From contig CP021226.1 in NCBI GenBank assembly GCA_003999685.1, forward strand, positions 1,116,001 through 1,180,000: a stretch of 64,000 nucleotides of DNA, written 5' to 3'. The translations under genes were made by a program, and so were the position numbers. The notes beneath the pieces are model-generated. The model saw only the letters and a program-made list of their open reading frames with translations. It was not told where the DNA came from and searched no databases. Position 1 is the stretch's first letter, and the number at the start of each line of letters is the position of its first letter. Positions 37,156-49,198 of this stretch are shown one piece after another. This DNA is from Taiwanofungus camphoratus. Its lineage: Eukaryota; Basidiomycota; Agaricomycetes; Polyporales; Taiwanofungaceae.

Positions 37156-38227
37156 ATGAACGACACCGGGACGCTCGTATATGAGCGTGGAGAGCCATGG
37201 TTCGAGGATGGCAATATCGTCTTGCTCACAGGCCAACCCAGCGTCGCATTCAAGGTCCATCGCGGAGTCCTTGCCCGACACTCAGAGATCTTTCAGTCAA
37301 TGTTCCAACTGCCTCCGCCCTCGCAACCCGACGTCGAGAGCCTGGACGATTGCCAGGTAGTCAGAATGTACGACTTGCCTGCAGAATTGAGCAGCTTGAT
37401 CAGGGCGTTATATGACGGGGTGTAAGTCAAAGCGACCCGTTGCACTTCGAGCTGAACCTGCCTGATTTCACGATTGTCATAGATCGTTTCGGAATGCCAG
37501 TACGGAAGACTTCTTCCATGTCGCTGGCATCCTGCGTCTATCGACGAAATACTTTATTGCGCATTTGCGCGCCCAGGCTATCCGCTATCTCTCGCGAACT
37601 TGGGCCTACACACTTCGCGGTCACGACGAGATGCTTGAATACGCGATAGTATCGCCGTCGGTCAATGGAATGACATACCCGTATGTTCACCCTCTGCACG
37701 TTCTCAATCTCGCTCGAGAGACCGATGTCAGGATTCTCGTACCATCGGCTCTGTACTTCCTTTCCCTCTATCCCCTCCACGACATCCTACAAGGAGATCA
37801 TCCCAAACTGCAAATTGAGCATCCCTCACGGCCCTCTTCTCAACTATCGGTTCGTGACATTAAGGACTATACTCTAATGTTCCAGCATCGGATAGATGTC
37901 GTCTTGGACTTTGTCCGTCGCGTATGTGGCCTGCGTAGCGCGAGCACATCTTGTCAAAGCGATCGTGAGAGCTGCACGAAAGCTTTTACGCGATTGGCTT
38001 CTAGATTGTCCCGAGCATGGATGGTCAGGACAGGCCCCCTTCATTACATGGTCCAAGCTATGGACGAACTAGCCGAAGACCCAACGGTCTGCAGAGCGTG
38101 TCGGCGAGCTTTCCGTGAAGACGTGATTACAGCGCGCCAGAAAATCTGGAACGAGCTACCAAGTGTCATAGGCCTACCTAGCTGGGAAGACCTTGAAGCT
38201 GCCGAGTTGACAACGTCAGATAAATAG
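37156..38227 (+). CDS. BTB/POZ domain protein
   Basis: Two exons 37156-37421 and 37483-38227 (61 bp intron) give 336 residues. N-terminal BTB: NIVLLTGQPSVAFKVHRGVL, ARHSEIFQSMFQLP, then the intron-spanning ALYDGVSFRNASTEDFFHVA and GILRLSTKYFIAHLRAQAIR. The C-terminal half is helical with a Cys pair (TVCRACRRAF). Such BTB proteins are a large expanded family in Agaricomycetes; most are uncharacterised and may be Cullin-3 adaptors. Confidence 0.9.
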
Positions 38228-38465
38228 GCTGCATATATCAGTCTTTCGGTCTGATTTATCATTTTACTTTTGAACTGCATGGTTGTGAATTTGGGACAGA
38301 CGGTGACTTTCGGTGGACTAAGATGGATTCACTTTGCATTGTGTATGATCTCGTGTATTATCAGATGGAAACAAACCATCAGGTGCCTCACAATTTAAAT
38401 TGAATGAATGCACCCATCATTGGACACCACATAAGAAGAAAATATAGGTGCGACTGGTATTCTCG

Positions 38466-40105
38466 TTATACCACCATCTTTTTACCCTGTATCCACATCC
38501 CTTCCCTGTTCTGCGCATCTCCAAGACACCACCATTTTTCAATCATGTCGTTGGTCAGCTCCTTCGTCATCCCTCCTTCAGCGGTATCATCAAAAAAGTC
38601 AAGCGGACCAATACCCGTTCCTGACACTGCGTCGTATACTCGAACTATCCAATAGCAAAGTCACATCATAATGTCTTTCAAGTACGCAATGGGGCTCACT
38701 GCACTGTGCATCGAATGCTGCGCCCACCGTGAAAGTTCCGCTACCTTTGGCCAGGCCCAGCGCGATTGCTCCCCCACGAGTAGCAAGATACAACGCCTCT
38801 TTCCAACCTATGGCGAGACTCCCGTTTTTCTCGTCTTGGCCAAGCATACCGTCGGCAGGGCCTATGACCCTCGCTCCTTCGCGCATTCGAGACACCACCA
38901 CTGCCTGTCTCATGCAATTCATAATGTCAATACTGTACCCGCCTGCGATATCCGTGCCAAGCCCGACTTTTACCCCTAGATCCAGGGCTTCGCGGAGGCG
39001 GAAGGGTTCAGCAGAGAAATAGGCATTGGATAATGGACAATGAGCTATTGCTGTGTCGTAGTTCACCATTTGGGCTAGCGAGGGTGGGTCAAGAAACGTG
39101 CAATGCGCTTGGATAGTACGGGGAGTCAGAAGGTCGTTCTAAATTTTTGTAAGACTCTGAAACGGTGCGCTTGACGATCAGTATATTTACGCTAGCGAAC
39201 ACTTCTATGTCGGCGCTTCCACGCTCGCGTTTGACCCATTCCACCTGGTCGTGGGCCTCCGCCATGTGACTTTGTAAACGGAGATTCCGTTCCCGCGCCA
39301 ACTCACCGAGGCCTTTCAGGAGTGCGTCCGAGCAGGTGGGAATGAAGCGCGGCGTGATCACGGGCTCAACGAAGCGATTATGATGTGGTAAATGTGTGAC
39401 AAGATGAATGCATTGGTCGACGAAGGTACGTGCAGACGAAATTGCCATCGCCGCCGAGTCTTCAATATACGTCTGTCGTGATGAGATATCCATGGAAAGC
39501 TTTCCTACGAATGCTCTGATTCCAGCAGCTTGCATAACCTCCGCTAGTATCAAGCTAGAATGAACTGCATGCGTTGGCCGCCCGCACATACCGAAAAGGC
39601 GAGCGAGCGTACTTTGTCTCAGTTTTGATGGTTCCGAACAGGAGGACGGCGCCGGTACCATGCTCCACGAGCCGAGCCGCAAGTCGCCTGTAGACTCTTC
39701 TTGCTAATGACGGATCTACGTCTAAGTTTTCTTCAGCCTTGAATGCGTATTCATTCAGCCACTCCATGAGAGGCAGGTGCAGGCCTGTTCCTTGATATAA
39801 GAACTGGGGGGCATGTAGGTGCAGATCACAGAATGTTGGTAAGAGGAAACTGCCTTGAGGAATCAAGATTGGCAGCTCAGTTTTCCTCTGAATGATCTGC
39901 TGCGATTCTGGGAGTTGTGCGGGTGCGACGTAGTCCAAGAAACCGAACTGATCAACCACTGGAGGATCGAGAGCAGATCTGTTTCAGTCATCAGAAAGTG
40001 ATTAATGGTTGTGGTAATATCCTTGCCTAGTAAATAGTCATGCAAGATTTCGAGTTGACCAAGAGTAGGACAGTGGACAAGGTCGCCTCTCAGCAACATG
40101 GCCAT
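38466..40105 (-). CDS. GUD1: Guanine deaminase
   Basis: Five exons (ascending): 38466-38644, 38700-39138, 39191-39554, 39613-39958, 40027-40105; phases close, giving 468 residues. Amidohydrolase that converts guanine to xanthine (purine salvage/catabolism, cytosolic, zinc). Metal ligands visible: H73 and H75 in FCDLHLHAPQF, His in RLQSHMAEAHDQVEWV, His in IQAHCTFLDPPSLAQM, Asp in KVGLGTDIAGGYS. Also FVGKLSMDISSRQTYIE of the family. Intron 1 (39959-40026) has a GC donor (CTAG/GCAAGG) and CTCCAG acceptor; only this choice restores frame. Head to head with the EBP-like gene; convergent with the BTB gene 238 bp away. Confidence 0.95.
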
Positions 40106-40270
40106 GACCGTAACTTACAGACCCGAACTCGAATTGTAATCTGTGAGCACCTCCAGAGAATAATATATGATATCCCAGGATGAGATCTAATCTTATCAAG
40201 CGGGAGGGCTTCGAAATTCCCAGGTTAGGGGAGTAACGAATCGTCGACGGGCAGCGCGCGACTGAATATA
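40106..40270. promoter_or_regulatory. Divergent promoter, guanine deaminase / EBP-like gene
   Basis: 165 bp between opposite start codons. A TATATGATAT stretch lies near 40165. Both genes must draw their core promoters from here. Confidence 0.5.
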
Positions 40271-41215
<945 letters not shown>

Positions 41216-41478
41216 GTCTGGCATATTTGGAGTCAAATCAGTAACATTCCCAACCCTTTAATCATTTTTCGCCTCAGATGGTATTTTTTTTTTCATTTTG
41301 CTGTTGTACTTGCTGTCGTGCTTGTGATCCGTCTCGCTGAGGTTATTTACATGATTCATAAGACTACTAATAGTGCATGCAGTGCTCGTCGTGAGCCGAG
41401 GGACATCAACTCATAGTAACATGATTTGTGCCGTAATATGTGAAACGTCTTCCCATCCAATGCAGCAATGGCATTCAA

Positions 41479-43968
41479 TTATGTCTCACCTTGGGTGACC
41501 ACAAAGGTCTCGTTCCTCAGCCATGCTATCAGAAGGTCCCTCAAGGTCTCTTGCCGGTCCCATTCCACAACTGAGTACCCCGCCCGATACAGCGATATTT
41601 CGAATCATAACAATGATCGCAAGCAGACGAGCACAGAAAGAACTTGAACGGACTCACAGTGACCCGCATCCTCGATGCTCACGAACGTGTACACCCCTCC
41701 ACCCTTGCCTACTTGGCGTATCCATCCAACGCCAGGCCACGCAATCTGTGGTGCAGGACGGAATGCCTATTGATGGATGGTGTCCAAAAGGTTCATCTAA
41801 CAGAGCATTAGCATAACGCGGGCCATGATTATGTAAAAGAATGAAGATAATCGAGGCGTACCCAAGCAAGGTTGCTCCGCCATGAACAGACCATCCTTAT
41901 TTTCATTGTACACTGTGCGTGATCAAACGGATGGTCAGGTACTCAATCATTCAATGGCTTCTGATAAATGCATGGTGCTTATACCTAACAAGCGTAAAGC
42001 AGCATTTATGGCAGGCGCCAAAAGCCGATATGCTGGTTGGATCCTACAGAAACAGGGACATTGTCATCTATGCATACATACTCATCAAAGAGGCGAGGTA
42101 CGAACAGATCGCTGTTCTCAATGAAGGGCGTTGTAATGACCTCTCGCGCGAGATACAAAAATCTGACGAAGTCTGGCACGCCAATCTGCAATACAAATGT
42201 GTCTTGATAAAAGAGAATGGATACCATTATCCAAAGGCTCAGCAACCGGATGGGTGCATGGATCTTACCACATCTCGCAATCTGCTCTCGTTCATCACAC
42301 GATCCAGCCATTGGAACTGCGGAAAGCAATTTAATGTGTCACTTGAATCACAGTGCACTCATATGTCAGTATTCGACCTCCACCTGTGGTGACTGGTGGA
42401 GAAGCGAGAATACTTACAATTCTTCTGGAATCAGATTGGTTCCTGCCGGTGCCCATACTCAAGCTCCGCCTTGTTGCTTCGCGGCATAGCGTCATGGCGT
42501 GTATTTTGTTCTCCAATGACGGCTGCTCATATGCCAACTGCACGGCATCTTGGCATGCCGGAAACGTTGCCACGGCCTGATTACAACCAGACCTGTTCAC
42601 GATGAGATTATCGTGACAGTTCGCTTGTGCGAACCATCTATTCGGAGAGAGGATAAGAATACGAGATATAGTAGGCCTTCTGAGATAATGAACTTGACCT
42701 CCACATTGTAAGGGGGTCGCTCCAACCATTTCCCATCATGAGCTGCACGTCACAAGAAGGGGGGTTCATATTCGAGGATCTCCGTGTAGCGCTATGCTTA
42801 CAGACTCGGGCATCTTGAGAATGCGACCTTGCGCAGGCGTTCTGTCAGCCGCGAGATCAGGGGTGTAAATAGTGTTCACAATGTGTGGGATACTGTACAT
42901 CGAGTCCATACAGCCGTAGCCTCGTCAATACAATTCAACTCGTCGCATGGCGCATGATAGCGGAACTGACTAAGTGCCGCCATATGAGACAGATTGGATC
43001 ATAAATTGGTTCCTGAAAACGCTCGTCGGGGATCAGAATCCTGAAAGATGACATAAAAACCTGGTGAGGTGTGGATATTTTCTGTTTGCACGAAGCCAGA
43101 ACATGACAATTTGAATCAGCGGCCATTGAGTCGTCTCAAACGTACATACGTACGCCCCAAAAGCCTGGAGGAAGTCATCTACATCCCCAGCTGCAGTCTC
43201 ACTGTTATTCCTCAGTGAGCTTTGGTCACCGTAGGAGAATCCGACCCCTACTGGCTGTAATCACGCGCAGTGTATAGCGGCCTGCAACGTGAAGCATTGT
43301 CTACTCACATGATCGATAGCTAAAACATGAGCATCGCGTGTCCATGAAAACTCCGCGGCAACGGCGGCGCCATTTCCGTCATCCCCAGCTGCAAGGCGGC
43401 ATGGTCTGCTAGAGGTATAATGTGTGCTTCAAGAAATTGTGCATGGAAACCTACCCTGCGCCGCTAAACGGCATGGTCATTCTGGAACTACCTAGGCCTC
43501 CTCCAAACATGAGCACTACTGGCGCATCTAGAGGGTTCGAGCGCGCTTCAAATAGCCTGGCGATTTGATACGATAGCCCGCATGCCGTGGTTGTAAGGAG
43601 TTAGAGGCTCGCATCATGCACCACCAGAACATGTGCTTGTCCTCCAAGCCCACAGAATTCGTGAAATGCGCGTGGCCAGAGGTAGATCTGTCGCCATCCT
43701 GGCCGCAACAGAGATTTATACTTTTGTCAGAAGTGACCTCGATACGGGTAGCTAGGTTGGGCAGGCCTGCTGGATCCGATTCAAGCCTCAACAGAGAGAC
43801 ATCATAATCCGACAGAGATTGTTGGAAGGGGGCATCGAAGGAGAGAACTGCAGAAATCCCTAATAGGACGAATGCTGAGCGGAGCAATTCTCGAACCCAC
43901 AATTGCAATACCAAAAATGTGAGCACGAAGAGAATCAGTCGCCAAAGGTGTTGAAGGTTGATACTCAA
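41479..43968 (-). pseudogene. Serine carboxypeptidase (S10), decayed
   Basis: Blocks in order on the minus strand: hydrophobic leader LRSAFVLLGISAVL, DKHMFWW/LFEARSNPLDAPVVL, GGLGSSRMTMPFSGAGPC (normally NGGPGxSS), RDAHVLAIDH/PVGVGFSYGD, DVDDFLQAFGAY, IPHIVNTIYTPDLAADRTPA, LMMGNGWSDPLTMW, ACQDAVQLAYEQPS, GVYTFVSIEDAGH (catalytic His) and a tail ending at TAA 41479-41481. Signs of decay: no ATG opens the first exon (TTG at the expected places); the GESYGG nucleophile segment near 42940 is scrambled and frameshifted; the catalytic Asp region around 42030 is disrupted. Several true introns remain recognisable. Originally a secreted or vacuolar carboxypeptidase. Some breaks may be misread introns, so the pseudogene call is likely rather than certain. 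Confidence 0.7.
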
Positions 43969-45549
43969 AGACGGATACTACTGACTGGCAACGAAGTTTG
44001 AATGTGGAAATCGCGGCGGGTTAGACACTTATGTGAATTGTCGTAAGCTTGAAGATGGGCGCGGGATAAGTACGGTCGCGTGACAAATCGTGTCCCCGTC
44101 ACGCGATCGAGAGTTTCACTCCGACTCTGGTTTTTTTATATTTTTTTATATTTTTTAATTCACCGGGTTTATACTCCATACAGCGTAGGTACATGTAGAG
44201 TAATAATGATAGTAAGTGGGCATCCACGCCCTCATGAGCGGCACACCTACAGGTTTCGGTGGCCTCGTTATATGGTGTGGGCAGACAATCCAACAAGGCC
44301 TACAAAAGGAAAGGTACAGTCATCCAAAGGAAGCCATACCCAACCCCTGCCCAACCCGCTTTTCACGCTCTGTGTGTTTACCCGGCCCGGTGATCCCGTT
44401 CTGTCAGTAATTCACCCTATGGACTGAGTTTAGCCCTACAGGTTTCAGGCCTCAGTTATCGTTCGAGTAGACAGGGGGGTCAGTCCGACTCTGGTTGCCA
44501 ATGCGCAGGCTCATCCATCCTTAGTGTACTTTACAACTTTCTGATTTACGTTCCACTAATGTCTCATATTTTCAAACTTATACCATCAACACGACTTTGC
44601 AACAGAGACCACCTCACAGTCGGCCCATCAGCGGTGGGATGCAATTAGCAAGTGGACAACATCAGATACTCATGCATATTTGTGCACTTTTACCATTGGA
44701 GGACACGCAGATTTCTCTTGCACTCCTGGATGGCTGCGATTTCTAACCTTTTTTTCGCAAGACCCTGACTCCAGTTCTTTTACAGGTGGCTCTGCAATTT
44801 CTGCCTTGGCAGAACAATGTAAGATGTCTTTCCTTGCATACTCTTGTTCCAGACTGTAGTTTTTTTTTGATATGGAGCCCACGATTTATCCTAACCTCTG
44901 CAAATCGATGATCAGGAATGCCCCCTTTGACAACACAGAAGACATAGAACTGGGATATTATTACCAATAGAGTAAAGACTTCCAATTTCTTTCTTGTCTA
45001 CAAAGTTCTTCATCATGATCTCGATTTGGGGTCATCCACTTCCTTGCATTTTGGCGAAGTCACTGCAATATCATCTGACACAATGGTCACTTGTCTTGAT
45101 AGACTAAATTGCATGCCTTGATATCCTAATCAATACTTATCACTATATGTTGCTGGTGCTTTTACAGGGGATATAATTAACCCACTGTTTGCTCTGCATC
45201 TTGAATGTCATGTTGCACCCATCTGTCATAACTGTGTTTACTGTAAGTCCAAGAGTTGGAAAATTGTGACTTTGCTCATACTGGTTCAAATTATATCAAG
45301 TACGTAGGTGGGTAGGTATATTTCAGGCAATGTCCCCTGCTGGAACACTTATTTTCTGTGCTACACATGGCAGTATATCAGCCACCAATATGAGATCAGC
45401 GTCGGTTCAGCGAGCCCCTACTAAAAGGACCTGCGGCATCATTATACTCACGCACGAGAAGACGCAGACTACCCTGGACCCCGAGTCGCATTTCATTTAC
45501 GAGTCTGCGAGCGTGCAACGAGCCAATAATGAACCACCTTGAGTTGGCA
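43969..45549. other. AT-rich, gene-free stretch
   Basis: Starts with the 5' flank of the carboxypeptidase relic and includes a T/A-rich run at 44129-44160. No convincing ORF. It leads into the repeat-like block beginning near 45550. Confidence 0.45.
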
Positions 45550-47337
45550 AACGTGGTGCGCTGATGAGTCCCGTAGCCTCCTGGGCCTCGAATTGCGATT
45601 TTAGGAGCTTTCTAATCCCCCAACCGATCACTCTAAGACTCTTCTACAGCCTACGACAGGAGGGATAGGTCCCTATAATATTCCTAACGCCCCCTTTCCT
45701 TCCTAAACCCTCCTAACACCCTACGAAGTCTTGTGAAGTCACACGAGGTGCTACGAGGTTTCGAATGCTAGACGCAAAGTCCCTAACTCCTGCTAAGTCC
45801 ACTATCGGACACTGCCGGTCCTCCCATACTGTTCCATTGGATCTAGGTCCTATCTACTACGTCACTCATCCTGGGCTTAGCTAAGAAGTCTTAGCTAAGT
45901 CTCTCCTAGCTCTTGTGATTGCAGCTACCTCCAATAGGCTCCGAAACGGTCCAAAGTTCCGGAAGTTGGACTTAGGAAGCCTTGCGCACCCCATGGGTCT
46001 CGATCCTATGCCATAAGGTCATCCTAGGGCGTATCCATATGGCCCTCCACCCAGTTAGGACACCTCCTACCCCGATTAGGCCAAGTCCCGCTGCTAAGAA
46101 CTTCGTGCGCTCTTAGCCCACTAAGATAGGTGATCACGGTGCATGGCTGCTCTCGGATAGTCATTCCGCCCTCGTGAATGAAGTTGGTCACCTTTCTACC
46201 GTACGTAGTTTCCCTGTTTCAGTTCCTATTTAGTTCCTATCCTCCTCGTGTTCACTTCGGAGCCCATGCGCTTTAGTACACATTTCGGACTCGTAAGGAT
46301 CACTTCGCGCAAGAATAGTTCACCTCACGCTCCCCTATTTAGTCAGAGGTAGTTTACTATGTAAGAGAGAGACCCCTCAGTGCACGCTTCTCTCTTCGGA
46401 ATACAAAGTTCCCCTGTAGCTCCGATCTCAGGAAAGCGTCACGAGTACAACCTTAGGAATGGTCCTAAGGCCCCTAAGTCTCCACCCCAGCTCCGTTTCA
46501 GTACCTTTGAACTACGTCTACGCTCGCGATATATCTACGAACCACGTTTACGCTTCCCGAACTACGCACTATGATCTACGAAGTCGCCGTGACTTCGTGC
46601 CCTTCAGCACCTCTTATAGCACCTATCCGGTGGGCCTCCGTCTTAGTTATACCCTTAGGCTCACGTTGCGTCATCCCTACGTCCTACGAATAACCCTACG
46701 ACTCCCCCATAGCCTTCATTACAGGCTATAGTACATCTCTCTACGCCCTCGAACTCTCCGACCCACACCTCGAAGTCATCAGACACTTCAGAGCTTCCAG
46801 CAACCTCGTTCCCCCATTCCTATTCCAAGTATTAGCTCTCCAAACCATCCGACCTCTCCTACAAGTCTCCTACGCTAGCCAAATCTCGCCCACCTCGCTC
46901 TAACAAACCTCTAAGCCTTACGCCCTTTAGCTAACTCTAGCTAAAAGGACTTTGCAGCAGTCTCGTACCCTCTGCCGCTTAGTAGAAATTATAGTCCATT
47001 GGCTTATTGCTCCCTAACTCTATACAGCCTACGAAGTCAGCTCGCGCGATTTAGCTAAAACTTCGAAGGACTTCGCAGAATCTCGAAGGACTTCGCGTAC
47101 TTCGGAGGGCCTCGCAAGGCCTTAGGGATTGTATAGCACTTAGGAACAAGATCCTGTTGTGCAGGACCCTTGACCCCTTACTCCCCTACTTACAAAAGCA
47201 AGACATACAGGTTTCCCAGTATCATACAGGTTGTAGCTCCTACCCTCACATCCTCACAGTTATCACACTACCCCACAGCCCCGTTGCGGAGCACTCCCTA
47301 GGTACCAGGGTCCCCTAGGTCGTATCAGCGCCCACAA
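45550..47337 (-). mobile_element. Probable LTR-type fossil (large LTR or LTR remnant), family uncertain
   Basis: About 1.8 kb with its own word usage (many CTACGAAG, TAGCTAAG, CCTAGG words), no coding capacity and no similarity to the flanking genes. Read on the minus strand the right edge opens TGTGGGCGCTGATACGACC, which resembles an LTR start. No paired LTR or internal coding region is in the window, so it would be a solo or partial LTR, clearly old. The left edge is not resolved. Confidence 0.35.
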
Positions 47338-47730
47338 ATGTGATGGTCAGGATTTGAATGCGATCAAGTACTGGCGGTAGGCCACGGATCCCGCACCGGA
47401 CTGCCCTGCATTGTTCAAGAAAAGTGTTATATACTTATACAGTAGGTTTCAGACATCGTACAAAATGCCATTCCTCCTGACATATATAGCTGCGATAGCA
47501 TTAACACAAGCATGACTGTAGAAAATAGATAATAAGGTATGTACATTATATGATACACTAGATACAGTGTCCTCTGGACTGAAAGTGTTGCCTGATGTGC
47601 ATGAGGTCTAAACTATAGCTACAATGGGGTACCCTCAAATTGCCATAAAGAGCATATCACAGTCCAGCAGATCCAAATGTGGTGACACAAATGAATGACA
47701 ACCAAACAGTTGCTGTTATCCAAGGAAGTC
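47338..47730. other. Intergenic region
   Basis: 3' flank of the helical-domain/chromodomain gene; nothing else seen. Confidence 0.5.
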
Positions 47731-49198
47731 TTACCACTTGAATCTGGGCTTCATGTCTGCAATGAGACACAATTTCTTGCTTTTGTACTGGTGGCCCATT
47801 GCTTGTATTTCAGCCACCCTCAACCAAATCTTCTCCTTGGTGAGCTGCCATTCACGTAGGACTGCATTAGCACCTGCCACCAGATCAGCTTCGGATTGCC
47901 AAGTATCATCTTCGGGACTATATCCAGCCCAGCGGACAAGGTACCGTGTTGGTCCCTTCTCTGCTACAATGTGGGAGACTTCATATTGTGGTTCCGGATC
48001 AGCCGGATCAACTGGAGGAGGCCGCGTCAGTCTGATCGACGGGCGATGAGGCTTGAGCCAATGTTTCGGCAAGTCGGCAGTGAGCGTCTTCCTCCTTGGA
48101 ATGAAGGCGCGCTTCGCAACCTTTTTTCTTTTCCCCGTAATGTCCGGCCAGCGTGCCCTAGAGTACTTCTCGCACTCGCACAATGAATGCTCCAGGTCGA
48201 CCATCGTCACATGGCCCCGTCGGGTGTCGCACAGCCTGGGGACGCGGTCAGGGGCAATACCCAGGCGGGCGAAATGGACGTGCTGCGTTGAATGAAGATA
48301 CTTGAGCGCTTCAAACTCGTTCCCGCGGACGCCCGGACCGAAAATTTTGCGAATGCACTCTAAAGATCCTGGGCCGAGCGCCACCCATTCATCTTCATCG
48401 AAATCAAAATGCGGCAGCATGTTCAGATCAAGAAGAAGCCTGCAGAGAATTGGGTCCGATCAGATGGAAGCAAGAAATGCAATGATTAGAATCAAAAACA
48501 TACTGCAGAGACGTGAAATCTCCCATCGCGGGGAACAAGGAAAGCCACCCGTGTGCATCTTTCAAGTGACGAAACCTCTTCAGCTGTCCGGGAACATCTT
48601 CCTGCATCATTAAGTCAATGAGACGCAAGTGGTTAGAAGCATTTGCATATGCGCCAAGTTTCGGCGCAGGTATGATATATGCATGTCCGTACACGGCAGT
48701 GCCCGCCGATAGAAGTACGTTTTCGTATCTGTTCACGTCGAAGTCCTTCCACGTTATATTTTTGAATCGGGACTTGAGTAACTCCCACGTCTCGATTTTA
48801 TTGAATAGCCGGAACAATATGACACGGAAGCAGGATTCGTGGAGATCTTGACTTCCTTCCCATATGACATGTCGCAAAATATATTGGGTTGTGCGGTCGT
48901 ACACACGAAAGACGTTCGTGAACGGATAAGCTGCAAGGATAGGATCCTTTGTCCATGGCGTGGGATCCCCTGCAATGCGACGCTGATAGATATGGTGTCG
49001 TTCGGCCATGAAGTAGAACAGTGTGTCAAGTATTGGGGAGACACGTAGCCGCTGTCCACTGATTGTGACTGATTTGGGTGGCGGACCTTTTGACTTGAAT
49101 CGGAAAAGAGGTGTCAAATGGGAAGGACCGCGTTGTCCTCGCTGTGACTGCTTTCTTGTGGTTTTATAACCAAGTGGGTGGTGTCGGACACGGGTCAT
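47731..49198 (-). CDS. 5-hmdU-DNA-kinase-type helical domain protein with C-terminal chromodomain
   Basis: Two exons 47731-48439 and 48504-49198 (64 bp intron) give 467 residues, intact. Residues about 52-335 match from memory the helical domain named after phage 5-hydroxymethyl-deoxyuridine DNA kinases and common in basidiomycetes: FYFMAERHHIYQRR, WTKDPILAAYPFTNVFRVYD, FRVILFRLFNKIETWELL, AYIIPAPKLGAYANASNHL, FPAMGDFTSLQLLLDLNM, GPGSLECIRKIFGPGV, and HVTMVDLEHSLCECEKYSR. Residues about 384-430 form a chromodomain: YEVSHIVAEK, RYLVRWAGYSPEDDTWQSE, ANAVLREW. The domain has been linked computationally to thymine hypermodification; its enzymatic role in fungi is not known to me. The chromodomain suggests binding to methylated histone tails. 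Start 49198 chosen; an in-frame ATG at 49246 is possible. Confidence 0.82.

Noticed and set aside
42960-42990. SVSYGG as the carboxypeptidase nucleophile motif
   Set aside because: Runs into a stop one residue after the motif, and a better-placed scrambled GESYGG equivalent lies near 42925 next to MYSIPHIVNTIY.
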